Both the position numbers and the translations under genes were made by a program. The notes beneath the pieces are model-generated. The model had not been told where the DNA came from and did not search any database. It was given only the letters and a program-made list of their open reading frames with translations. Positions 12,360 to 25,553 of a stretch of DNA of 64,000 nucleotides are shown here, one piece after another; positions within the stretch are counted from its first letter, which is position 1; each line of letters starts with the position of its first letter. The stretch is from Whitmania pigra (lineage: Eukaryota > Annelida > Clitellata > Hirudinida > Haemopidae). The stretch lies in the NCBI GenBank assembly GCA_021613335.1, contig JAJTWR010000159.1, positions 3,952,001 to 4,016,000 of the forward strand, written 5' to 3'.

Positions 12360-15300
12360 CGGACGTTAATAAAACATTAATTTAATTTTTTTCTTTACAC
12401 GTTTAAAGTGTTTATTCATTAAACATTTAATTGGCTTTAATTGTATTTTACTTGGTTTTTAATTGTGTTTTTAAATTATTGTTGTTATTAATTTATAAAC
12501 TTTTAAGTCTTGAAATAATTTCATCACATTTCAAACTCATTGTTATGATAGACTACAACGTTTTTTATAATATTCAAAAATTCTTTTTTGTAATTTTAAA
12601 ATAATTTTCAACGTAGAAGGAACAGGTGTGAGAGTTTCAATGGAACAAAAAATCTTCATGGACAATTTATTTAATTAAATTACAAAATACTAAAAATTGA
12701 AAATTTTAAGATTTTAATATTGTTTTAGTAGTAAAATATTTATATTTCTTTTAATAATTGAATAACATATAATTAAAATATTAAATAATATATCAATCCT
12801 TTTGACTCTCCATTCATCCATGCATTCGTCCATGCACGAACGAGTGAACGAATGCTAGAGTATTTAGAACCACTTTGTTTGCATGGCTTTTAATATTTCC
12901 AGTTCAATTAACGTCCAGTTTCCCGCGAACAAACGCAGACGTCATCAAAGCCAAACAAAGGCGGCCATTTTCGAATTGCTATTTAGAGAGAAGTTTCCGC
13001 AATTAATCCACATCAGATAAATATAATTACATTCAATCAGAGTATTTGTTCCAATCCAGCTACCCTCCACCAATGCAATTTTCTTCCCATCAAAATAATA
13101 TCGGCTCATTTTTTTTCTTTTTAAATCCTTAACTTTTTGAAGAAAATAACATCATGTTTTCGTACTTTATTCTTATCTTGACGTCTCACCAAGTACATGT
13201 ACTCAGATGCGACAAGTACTTTACGATGTGCTGTACAAGCACAACTCGCGGACAAAGGGAATTTCCTTTGCCCGATGTTTATGGCTTTTTTTTGGACGGT
13301 TTATCAGATGTTTGCATTCTGAATGCAAGATGCACGCTTCAGGATTTACTTTATAAGTCTACTCTTAATCTCTGGTAATTTATGTTAATTATAAAGTTTT
13401 TAGGATTATTGATCAAGATTTAAGTTACTTTTTTTATTTTCAATTTTTAAATTGTAATAATTTCTTTAAAGTTAGCTTTGCAATTTTGGGATAATAAGCA
13501 TAAATTAATAGCTAACTAGTTGTTAAAAAAATAATTAATTAAAATTGAAATCATTTGCATGAAAGCATGAAGAATTGATTGGTATTGAAGCAGTTCATTT
13601 ACAGAAACTAAATATTGATCCACGTTCTGATCAAATTCGACCTTGTCTCGAAACTAGAGGACATCCACTATATGACTTTGTGCATAGTTTTTTATCTGAG
13701 TAAATAGACTTCCATAATTAATTACTATTATCATTATCGTTATTATAATTATAATTAATATTGTTGTTGTTTTATATTATAAGTTCTTTACTAAATATTT
13801 GGTATCCACAACAGCAACAATTACAATATGACTGTATCATTATCATTATCATATTCCACAGCTTTGATCAAAAATTGGTCAAAAGTCCAGAAAATCTTAA
13901 TACTATAGCTATTAAATCAAACGTTAATATTAAATGTTTATTTGTTTATATTCTTAAATAAATTTAAATAAATAAAAAAAACCCAGTAAAACTATTAAAT
14001 CAAAAGTTTGTGAAAAAGTTTTGTTCATTTCCTTACATAAATTCATAAAAATAAATGGCAAATTTCCTCGTCTGAATAGTATCAAAATTATTATAAAATA
14101 GAATTGGATTTCATTGGATTAGAATTCATTTATTAAAATATCGTATTGCTAAATATTTCATACTTTGTAAATTACGTTTATTTTGACTAGCTGCAAGAAA
14201 TAATGACTGTGAGAGCACAATTGTACAATCAGAAAATATTCTCATACGAAGCAAACACTTGTCAAGTGTCCAAACGTCATCGATAGAACCATACCGCCGT
14301 TATTGAAATCTGCCAATTCGTGATTTATTTGCATGTTTTATTGTTTTGTATTTTTTTACAAGATCTCAAACATTTTGCTTATTCGTGTTGTGATGTTGTG
14401 ATTATGCGAATGGTGATTAAAATTAAAAGTTGAATTAAATTGTGGTAAGAATTATTCCCACCATCTACATTTTTATAATTTAAATATTAAACATTATTGA
14501 GTATCTAACCAATAGAACCCCGCGGACTCCTACGTTATGGCATTTGGTAATAGAAAAGCAAAAAAAAGCTTTTAAAATTCAAACAAATTTCCGGGCCCCT
14601 TGGCACTTTCCCCTTACCCTCTCTCGGCGGCACTGCTGCTGATATTATCGTACTGATATTGGTTGTTAAATAATAATTATTATCGTCACTCTAATTATCA
14701 ACCATTGTTACAAATCACATTAACTAACAGTGTTATTGTAATTAAATGATTGTAAGTATGCACTATGTAACTTTTTTCACATATATTGCAAACAGTTGTT
14801 CTGGTCAGAAATCGTCACTTAAAAAATAATGTAATTAATGTGTAAATATTTGCACGTGCCTCAATCAAAATATCAATTATCATAACCATCATGATTATCA
14901 TCATCGTGTACCCACCTATAAACTGTCACCGATGCCAACAGATGATCCGTGTTCTACTCCTTGAAATTCAGCTTGATATTCAACTTATAAAGCATGTTGT
15001 GGCGGATGCGTATGTTGCTTCCTTGCGTTATTCCAACTTTTGTCGTCTGTCGAATTATTTCCTAACCAGGAGTCGTTAAAAAAAAACGCATTTTTCATGT
15101 TGTTGCTCTGCCGTTTTGAAGATCTTGTTCTCCGTTTTGGACTGACCCTCGCTTTTTCATATTTCCATTTTTTTTATCATCAATGAAATATAGTTCGTCA
15201 AATTACATCGTTTTGTGACATAGAAAAAATACTTGAATTAATTGAATAAATTTAAAAAAAAACAATTTAAAAGTTATTATTGTGATTCGAGCTTACCAAT

Positions 15301-16992
15301 GCTTAATAATCTGGTTGTAAAGTTTAGGTGGAGGCTAAATAGGATTAAGGGTTTTTGTTGGGTTTGGTATTCAATTGTTGCATATAAAAGTCTATGCATT
15401 ATATCGTCTATCAACAATTGTTGTGAATTATATACTAGATATTATATTGTATATCAACTACTATTATTCACTACTTTACTTCATTTAGGCGTGACCAAGC
15501 CTTGATAATGATAGCTACTGCGGCTGTAATGAGAGTGGTCTCTTCCGAGAAATGATCCGATTGTAGGCACGGATCCAATAATGAGATTGCACAGCCAAAC
15601 ATCTCTCTCCTCATTAGTTCATCATTGCTTTCTGATTTGGCTTCTTTACTCATTCGGCTCATTCAATTACCACAGATGAGTTCATTCATTAGCTGTTATT
15701 TTCTCATTTACTTTTCCAACATTTCATTGCTAAACTTTCATTCATCCTTAACTTCATTTGCAAAGCCGATTTTGTTGGCTTGCTTTCAACTTTTTCCCCT
15801 TTTTTCGTCGAACTCCAGTTTCTAAATGGAGACAACATTTCTTGTAGCTGTGGCTAAACAATGGTGGTGATTTTCACCATATAAAATTCAATGCAGCCAG
15901 TTTCTTTTTTAATTTTGATCCCAAAACGTCACATACAGAGATTACAAGCATTACTTATCTTATAATATTTAAAATCAAATAGATTTGAAATTCATAATTG
16001 TGTCGACCAACAAACATTCTTCAGCTATCAGGATCTAATACAACGTCATGACAGTCCACGCAAGACTTCCGTGTCACGTGATAATCACTGTCCTTACCTC
16101 ACTTTCATCTCAGATTGCAAATGACAAAGATAACTGAAGAATACATTTTTTCCTTTTTTTTTTAGAACAGACAACAGGAATTTTTGTAGGAATTGTGTAA
16201 GTTACGTTTGTGATTTCATTTATTTTTTCGCTTGAAAGTTTATACAAAACACTAATTTGTATTTGTTAAGTTTGAGGTGACATATTATTGAGATGAAAAG
16301 CAAATAAAATAATGGAAATAACATAAATTTTAAATTACACTTTCATTGTAACCATCTAAAGCCTGAGGACGAAATTTCGAATTTAATTTAATTTTAAGTG
16401 GTACAAAAGTATTGTTTGAGTGACATATCATTGCCCTTTTGACCTGAAAATGGTTCCAGTCCAATCCAGATCCCACCAGTACTTCACCAAAACCTCTCAA
16501 ATGTTTCTTGGTTAGACTTAGGCATCACGAAATATCTTACGAAATTTTAATTATTTCTGTAACAATTAAGGGCATTTTTTTACAACTTACATTTTAAAAT
16601 CGTTGAAATAAATCTTTCTGATTTCGGATGAACTGAATTCGGAATGAAATCGCTATTTTGTTGAATTTAGGTCAAATTCAAGCCAGGTGTTTTAATATTA
16701 AAAATTGATTAGGTTCAAGAATGATATTTTTAGGTTTAGTTAGGTTATTGATTGGTCGGTGAGAAAGTGCAGCATTATAATCTTACATTTACAACCCCAA
16801 TTAACCGATATTTAAATCGCAAGGCTCTACAGTTTAATATTAGTTTTAATTTTAGAAAATAATAAATTAAATGCTGTTAATGTAATTAATAATTTATCAT
16901 TTTAAAGTAGCATCAACCCTGGTTATGGTGCGATGTTGTTGATCATTTAAAACTAGCGAACATAAGTAGTGTTATTTATTTAAAAAAAAAAC
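12360..16992. other. Intergenic region upstream of PEX19; one short coding-like frame
   Basis: Mostly AT-rich. A 47-codon plus-strand frame at 13563-13703 (ending TAA) reads like protein (RSDQIRPCLETRGHPLYDF), but no family is recognised and no acceptor is clear. Another less AT-rich patch at 13154-13378 is open in two frames and is unassigned. An E2F-like TTTCCCGCGAA lies near 12918. The last few hundred bases should hold the PEX19 promoter; I see no TATA box. Confidence 0.4.
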
Positions 16993-19483
16993 ATGGCATC
17001 GAATAGTAAGCCCGACACAAATGAGGAAAATACTAAAATAAGACAAGACATAGATGTTGAATTGGATGATTTATTGGATGGTAAGTTTTAAATCATTAAA
17101 GATAATTGTAGTTAAGGACAAGTTGCCAAATTGAAGATTTTGTAACTTGGATGGGCAAAGAGCATTGAAATGATTTAACAAAATTGAATTAAATTAAAAT
17201 ATTATAAATATATCTATTTATTAAGTAAAGAATGACTAACGTCTGTTAGATATCCTCTGTTATCTAAAAAGGGTATGAAGACTTAATAACCAGATGGTCT
17301 GATATTCAATGCCCAGCATTTGGAAATATTTGTTTTGGTAAAAAAAAATTAAACAATTAGAATTACTCAAGAGAGTTACTGTCACTGGTTAAATTAGGTT
17401 AAAAATATCAATTATTTTTAATTCTTGTTAAGTCACCTTTTAATAATTGATGAAGTTAAATAAACATGACAATTTTATGGGACAGATGCATTGGCTGATT
17501 TTGAAAAAGTGTCACTACAAACAAAGGAGACAGAAAGCGAGAGCAAAGACAAGTCACATAAACAGGTTTGATGTTTAATGCAAATCAATTTTAAATCATT
17601 TTACAAAATTGTTGTGCTTGTTAATCTGAGTGCTTTTAATTGAGATTATTGAACCAACATGAGATTTAATATTTCTCCAGAGCATTGATAGCACAGAGTT
17701 TTCTCTCGACGAGTCTTTAAATGAAGATTTGTTCAACCAAATATACGAGAAGGTCATGGCCGCTGAATCAGACCAAGGCAGTTTCTTGCGGAATGATGTC
17801 GACGCAAGTGGTCAGTTAATATGATCTTCACAATTCATTTACAATTATCATAAATTTCATTGCAACATTTCATTAAAGTGAACTTAGTAATAGTAACAAT
17901 AATCATTCATTGTATTCGTCAGGAGATTTAGAAGATACAATTCAGAAAGCTTTGAACAGTTTGAACAAAGACCTCGGAAATTTTGAAGTAGGTCCATTGG
18001 TGATAAGCTTTCAATTGTTTATAAAGCAAATGCGATAAAGAAATTCTGCTTTTTGTACTGAAGTGGATGGTTTATACATCTTATGTGGAAATTGCAGACT
18101 TGTAGGATTTAGTTTTTGTCTTGATTTATTAATTTTAATTGATTTATTATTAATCCAATTTGAAGAGAATGTTTCTATGTGGTTTGCACCGTGAAACTTG
18201 AGGTTGAAAAATGAAGTGAAAATTCTTTCCATTTAAAAAAAATGTATTTATGTGTTGTTTTGAACAGTGACTTTTCATGATCATGATGCTTGAACCACAG
18301 TAAATTACTGATATTTGAAAATATTTGCACTATGCCAATAAAATCACCTATCCATCTCATTATGCAACTAATTATTGTTGATTCGTTAATTATTCATTTT
18401 CAATCTATTTACACGATGAATGCTAATTAATTAACAAGTGGTTACCTAATTAAATGACTAACATTTGTTAGTTTGTTTAATTTGGTTATCGATCAGCACT
18501 CAAGTGTAATTATGTTTGCTTCAAACAGGATGATTCTGACATGAGTAAGGAAATGATGGACATGTTGACCAGGATGGGTTCGGACGAAAATGATGCGACC
18601 ATCATGCCCCTCATCCACGACATGATGTCAAACCTGCTCTCAAAAGATGTCCTCTACCCGTCTCTCAAGGACATATCACTCAAGGTCTTTCTAATATGTT
18701 TCAATTTACTTCGACCGGCTGTTTTAGAAATAAAGTATATTAACAATCCGACTGGTCATACGATTTCTCAATGTGTATGCTTCCTAACTTCATTATCATT
18801 TCAGGAAGCTCAGTAATCGTTAACGTTGCAATTTGTTTGAAAATTTTTTGTAATTAACAACACGTAACAACAAGAGACGATGATATTGATTCCATTCAAA
18901 TTTAGTGAAAATTGTAATTGCAGTATCCTCAGTGGTTGTCAGAAAAGGAAGGAAAGTTGGATGTCAAAGAGCTGAAGAGGTACAAGGAACAGCAGCAGCT
19001 GATGGAGCAGATTGTCCGGGAATACGAAGACGGATCTGCAGACGACAACGAGAAGACCAAAAAGGACAGATTTGAAAGGATTCTCGACAACATGCAGAAG
19101 TTGCAGCAACTCGGGCATCCTCCGAAGGAGATTGTGGGAGACATGGTAGTTGATCGAGATTCCGTTGTTGTTGTTTTTCATGAAAATAACCTTTGTGCTG
19201 AGTTGCAGTTTTTTGAGATGTTTGAGATTTTGTTTTGGATTACTGAGTTAGATTTATTTATCTTAAAATTAATTTTGTTTAGTTCAATTTTTATCATCCA
19301 ACTTTTTAGTGATTGAATTCCTTAAAAAAAGTGGGCTGTGTTTAAATCAGTAATTCGATTGGCATTATTATATATTTTAAATGGTCTTTTATTCAGGCAA
19401 AAGATTTTCAGTTTGATGAGGAACAAGGACTGCCTGGAATGTCTGATGCCAATTTCAACCCAAATCAATGTTCAGCCTCATGA
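16993..19483 (+). CDS. PEX19: Peroxin-19, farnesylated peroxisomal membrane protein chaperone
   Basis: Seven exons, all phase-consistent: 16993-17080, 17486-17565, 17681-17810, 17923-17987, 18529-18684, 18924-19145, 19397-19483; 275 residues (human about 299). PEX19 binds newly made peroxisomal membrane proteins in the cytosol and docks on PEX3. The N-terminal acidic helix ELDDLLDDALADFEKV is the PEX3-binding type. The conserved C-terminal domain includes YPQWLSEKEGKL and MQKLQQLGHPPKEIVGDM. The protein ends CSAS, a CaaX box that predicts farnesylation, which raises affinity for client proteins. The ATG at 16993 gives MASNSKPDT and is the first in-frame start before the conserved helix. No breaks seen. 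It is upstream of, but unrelated to, the kinase gene on the same strand. Confidence 0.95.
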
Positions 19484-22400
19484 TACTTAAGTGAAATGTA
19501 TCTTAGTTGCTTTAAGTCACATAAATTAGTTTTGTCCAGTGATTCATCTTCAATCACTTTTAACTGCATATAAATTAATTCTTTGCATAATTTGACTTTA
19601 ATTAAATATCTTGTACAGCAACAATGTGGTTCCCAGTAACTTGTGACTTGTGGTTTTACAAATCACGCGAGTGGGGAAGTACAGAATTAAAAATCATTTG
19701 GAATGAATCATTTTAAGAGTGCGATCAAAGTTGCAACAATGCTTACTGTCGTCAGATTTTGGCCCTAAGGAATCACCTGGCTGTCGTTTTGTTCGTAATG
19801 GGACGACAAAGGATACTTCTTAATTGTATGTGGGATTTAGTTATCAACGTGCCAATCCCCCGGGTGTTACTCCAATTACTGAAATTAGGGAAGTGATCCT
19901 ACGCGATAAAAAGGGGCCTGGATATCTTTGCACTTTATAGTCGCTGTCATCAACTTTGGGAAGGCACACTGTAATTGAATATCGATCACCTTAATTGCAT
20001 AGATGCAAATCATATGCGGCCCTCATGTACACTCCGTGCAACAACTATAGGAAGGGCACGTTTTATGCGTATGCCCCCTGTATGTTAGAAGCTGTTCAAG
20101 TGCAATGCCATTCATAACACAAACTGCAGCAAATCGCGATACAAATTAGTTAAACATGAAACTAAAAATTTAAAAGTTTCGGAGGGAACAAATAGTACAG
20201 AAAGCAATGTTAAGCTCTATGATTGCATAACAAACGCTCGTAGGTGTGGCTTCTGTTGGGGAGTGCAGGCTCTCGTTGGACAAAGTGAATGAGCCCTATT
20301 AATCTACTTGATCGTCTCTTGCTGGCTTAGATTCGAGCTGTTTGTCATCAAATTTTTTGCTCGAAATATTTTTAAATACAATTAATTTTGGCGGTTTATA
20401 AAAACTCGTATAAGCGTTTGTTGAAATCTTTGTGGAGTTGCAGGCATTCGCTGGCAACTTTTGTCATTTTCGGCAACGAATTTCGGAACATTAAGATTTG
20501 AATTTTAAACTATTTTGACGCGCAGGCGCATCGGATTTGCAGGTGGAATATAAATTTATATTTTGAACGTTTCACTTGAACAATTTGGAGGCCTCTTGGA
20601 ACTATTTGGATAAGGTTTGTTATTTTTAAACATTTTCATCTGTTTACATGAGCTGATTCGATTCGATTACGGGGTTGGTTGCTCTTTCTGAATGTCTCGT
20701 TTTTTAAATAGTTTATTTTCTTTGTAAAACATTTATTCGCCTGCATTTACATCCGTCTAATTTCATGATGCTTTTGGTATTTCGCTTGAATCGCAGTCCT
20801 TCGGCGCTATTTTTGCTTTCTTCCACGAAAACATTGAACTATGACAAATATGAAAATGTAATCACAAAGTATGTTGTCAGCAGAAACCCTTTGTTAAGTT
20901 GGTAATTAGTAGCACTTGGATTAAATTAGCCTTGAATAACAAAGACGGGGTTAAGAGACAACTACGTCGCTTTATTGTTAACAAAGTTCATATTATTTTT
21001 GTGTAGATGTTATTAACAAATTCAGCTCGTCTCCATTTTACTTATTGACTCCTAATGGTTTGGAATTTAATTAAGAGAATTATTATCAATTTATTGATGG
21101 TGTTATGGAAATTATTATAATTAACATTTAGTTTAAATATTGATAAAACATCTGCTGAAATGCTCAGTAAGTCCTCAATGTTGGACTGAGTAGACAAAGA
21201 AACGAGGGAGTCTAAAATGAGTCATCAATGTGGCTGTTTTCAGACTGTTCAGAGAATTTTATGTCTGAATTGATTGGACAACCTGCCTGTTGCAGCACTA
21301 GCACATATGAATTGTGCAGGCAGTTTTCTATTAACAGCTAAGAAATGTCTTTTGGGCTTTTGAGTTTTGTATTTGATCTCATGAATGTGCTCAACTGTGC
21401 TTTCAATGTCAACGTTTAAATCCTTCTTGTGAAGAAGCTGGGAACTTTAAAGTATTTTTTAAAGATGGGGTTAGGATATTTAAAAATTTATTCACAAAAA
21501 GTTATCAGGTGTGAAGTGAATGTGTTATGATGTCTGATGGATTTAATGCTTTTCCATTGGCACTTTTCAGGAAATCTAATCTGATTACTAATACAAGAAT
21601 AAGTAAATGTTTCAATTTTAAATTTATTGAATTCAATTTATTGAAATTGACTTCTGCCAGCTCAGTAGCACTTGCTAACCTCACCCTCCAGCATCATCTC
21701 TACACATGTTATCAATGTGCCAGATTTTATTTAAATTCTTGACAATCTTATTATTAACTATGGGAACAGATTTTTTCTTCTTAACATTTTTGAGGTGGCT
21801 ATTTGAGTTAATCTCTGTCGAAATTCCATCATTTCGAGTGCCTCTGCTTAAGTAGACACTCCAGTTGTTGCAGTTGAGGCCAAGTAGTTCAATTCTGAAG
21901 TCAATTTGCTTCCTTTCAAATTGCAGTATGAATGCCTCTTGTGATAATTCATTCAAGATAGAAGATTGTCCCTTCACCAGCATTTATGAAGTCTCTTCTG
22001 AAATAGGAAGGCAAGTTGAATTTCTTAATTGTTCAAATTGAATTTCTAGGAATCAATTGCAAGTACTGAAAGTATTAATTACTGAAATTAATGGTCCATA
22101 ATTGGATGCTGAATTGAATTACAAGTACTTCTATTATATTATATTATAATTATTATATAATATTATATTGAGTGATGTTTTAATATCAGATGGGTTAACA
22201 TTGGTTATATTACAATCTTTCTCAGTAACATTGTCTCATTAGCTAAGGACATTTGATCAATTGCTTGAGACAATATGCTAATTAAATGAGCAATTAAGTA
22301 TAATTGTTGTTTATTACTCAAGATTAAGCAATGCTTGTTGACTTGTTGAGATGAAGCTGGGCAGATGAATCAGCCGCTAAATGCGTCTGCTAGAAACATT

Positions 22401-24705
22401 TCAAGTAGTGGCTTCATGTTTATTTGTGTTTCTGAATATAAAATCTAAATGTTTATGAAATGACTTTTTTTTAATTTAACTGGATTTACATTTTAACTCG
22501 TTAGTTTTCTAGTGCCAACTGCTTCATTGTACTGCTGCAATTTATCATGTTTGAGTTACCAGCAGTGTTAAATAAGAATATTGTTATTAAGATGAAGCTT
22601 ATTAAACTGGGAATCATTATCTACAAATAGTTTACAAATCTGCACAAACTCATGACATCCTAGAGATTATTCACCTGATGTGTTTGTAATTTGTTTTGCT
22701 TGTAATTACAATGTTTGTCTTGTTATCGTCATCATCGATATGTTGTTCACGTTCCTCGTGTGTCATAAAAAATAAAAGTAAAGCACAACAGAAAAATCAC
22801 TCTAAATCTCTTTAAAATAATTTTAACATTTATAAACCAGTCTGCTGTTTTATTTCGTACAAGCAGGCCATATAGACTGAAAAGTCCATCCACGATATCT
22901 TAATTTCAACCATTTCTTAGCAGAGTCGTAATATAATTTCCAGCGATCTATTAATAACCATTATGACATTCCTTTACAAATGGCTTCCCATTATTGGACC
23001 TCTAATCCTGCTTATCGTTATTGTTACTTGCTAAGTAAGATTAGGAACAATCGGACGGTATGCAGAGTACGACCCGGCTGCATTCCCAACTCGGCGAGTC
23101 ATTGTTCCGAGTGAAATGCATAAAATATCAGCCAATAGCTCCCTGTACGTTTATGATGATTGTTTACAGGAATCCATTTACTAGACATCCATGGACGCGT
23201 TACGCGATGTCGCTAGTATTTCTGAGCGCGAGGACCGTCGATCGCGAAGGCTACCAGTGAGCATGATGGTGATGATGATGATGATGGCGATGAATGATGA
23301 TGATTATGGCTCGTGGACGGATGAGAATAGTTCTCATTAATAATAATAATTATCGCATGAACTAAGTGGAACCTTGTGGTCGCATATTTCCAAGTAATCC
23401 TTCTGCATCTTTCTCAGGCGCTGCTAACTCAACTGGCGTAGCAACTCGCACTGATAAACTCATGCTCAACGGTAACTGCTTTTCCGGAGAAAAAAATGGC
23501 TTTACTCAAAAATTTGACAAAATTTGTTTGTTTTTCAACACTTCAATCTTGCTTACTACTTTTTGAATGTGCGTTGAAGGCCACAAATATCTATTACAGT
23601 CAATAACAGTAACGGTGATGATGATGATGACGACGACCATGATGATGATGCAACCGACGTGAAAGGTTGATCGAGTAAACGCAACAGATGTTGAAGATGG
23701 TGAGGCTGGGATGTGGGGGAGGATGTAGATTTTTAAGTTGATGGCAATTACGTGGAAGTGAAGTAATTGTGTGCCAAATTATCCATGTACATGTACTTAC
23801 TGCTCAATTAAGCACGTACTTACGAACAAAGTAGCAATTCAAATACAGTTGCATTCCTACGTTGCAAATATGCCTCTCCCGACGAAATGTACTGACGTAC
23901 TGACGACGTTCGAGCTTTTGTTAATTTCGATCAAATACTAACCTACTTGAAACTATGCCGATAAGAATTGACATTCAAGAATGCAATGTGACCTGGGCTG
24001 GTTGGTCTCCCATTAGTTTATTAGCGTCCTTCAATCTAATGGAATTCTAGGAACAGCTGATTGTTGCTCTTCAGCGCCTCTTTGTTGTTTGTTTTCTTTC
24101 ACCTGTATTGAATTTATTAGTAGGTGAACATCGACAAACTGTCGTCTGCTCGTATTTGTTGTAATTCAGTTAAACTTATTGTGACTTCGGTGAGGACATT
24201 TATGACGACCATTTCATCTCTTCTGTAGATATTACTATTATTACTAAAACTATTACTTTTAATCTTCTGTAACTATTAGTATTATTACTAAAACTATTAC
24301 TTTTAATCTTCTGTAACTATTAGTATTATTGATGCAACAATTACTTTTAATCGTTTTGTTTTACTTTTTAGTCGAAAGTGAATTGTACTTGTCATTAACA
24401 TAATGAAGTGAATTGTACTTGTCATTAACACCCATAATGAGGTGAATTGTACTTCATAATGAAGTTGAGCCTTGAACTGGAAAGTTATTCGAATTCAGCT
24501 TAACTTAACTCCTCCTGGTTGCACATTCCGCTCGTCTGTAATTTTTAAATTCCACTCGAAAATATATTTTTTTTAGCTTCGTTTTTTATTCATGTTATTG
24601 TTTGTCTTTGGAATTAATTATTTCTTAACTATTAGTATTTTTCGTTACTAGTAGTTACTTAATAAGTCACCACAACTCAAGGAGTTTGTAATAATAATAA
24701 TAATA

Positions 24706-24750
<45 letters not shown>

Positions 24751-25553
24751 CTCAAAGTGGAAGCTATAAATAAAATTTAATAGGCACTGAAACTGGGTAT
24801 CTAAGTAAGTTTTTGTGACCTCAGTTGAGGCAAATTGCCTGTTAAGAATGAATTTGTGTAAATTGGAGTTTTTGGCAAATTTGATGTTTTCCTTGTGATT
24901 ATAAAACATTGGAAACAATTTGTCTTGTTGTTTGAAGGCCTTTTCAATTGTTGCTTGCCCTGGTGTGTTTGTTGTGATGATTGTAGTGGCTTCAAACGAA
25001 TTGATATTTTATCTCTTACTGGTTTCTATTATAATCTCGACATCGTCGACGTTGTTGTTGTTATTAGTGTTATTCTATCGTAGTGCACTAATATTTATTC
25101 GCGTTTTGATTTGAACTCGCTGTTTTAATATGAGAGATCGATGACGACGACGACGACGATGATGATGATCATTGTGCTTGGCCTCAACGTGACCCAGTTA
25201 CTCTGCAAATCGGTGCAAAGTGTGGGAATTGAATTGCACTGCAATGGTTCTTGGATGTGCAATGCACTGAAAGGTGCCATAAAGTTCTTTGTACTCTCGC
25301 TTAGGGGACTTTCAGTTGAAGTATGGAGACTTTAGGACAATCGCGTCTCAGAAGATTGTTTGATCCTAATTGAATCGAGTGTGTGCTATCACTGATAAAC
25401 ATTAGAACTCCCTCGAGCTATCAAACATCTACTGAATATTATATTAGCATATGAAAGGCCTTCATTAATTTTTATAACTGGTGTCTAAATGTTAATATTA
25501 CGTAAACACAAATCAACAAATAAATAAACACACGTGTCGTCTTCATCAAGCAG
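19484..25553. other. Intergenic or 5' region of the DRAK-like kinase; no firm exon
   Basis: About 6 kb with short GATGAT tracts (23262-23310, 23617-23652), a duplicated 44-base block (24225-24345), a duplicated AGTGAATTGTACTTGTCATT block (24376-24460) and a (TAA)n tract (24690-24746). It should contain the first coding exon and promoter of the kinase. One exon-like segment with good splice sites (23419-23470, TTTCTCAG to GTAACT) does not have the phase the kinase needs. I could not place the missing exon. Confidence 0.45.

Noticed and set aside
13154..13378. Plus-strand ORF with Cys-rich peptide
   Set aside because: Another frame is equally open and protein-like; no homology recognised, so frame cannot be chosen.
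14588..14632. Possible inverted partner of the CAGTGGCATAAC string at 31.4 kb
   Set aside because: Only a 12-base match (GTGCCAAGGGGC in inverse) and 17 kb apart; may be two copies of a dispersed repeat but not one element.
23419..23470. Missing first coding exon of the DRAK-like kinase
   Set aside because: Good splice sites but it ends in phase 1, whereas the kinase exon at 25554 needs phase 2, and the peptide has no kinase N-lobe similarity.
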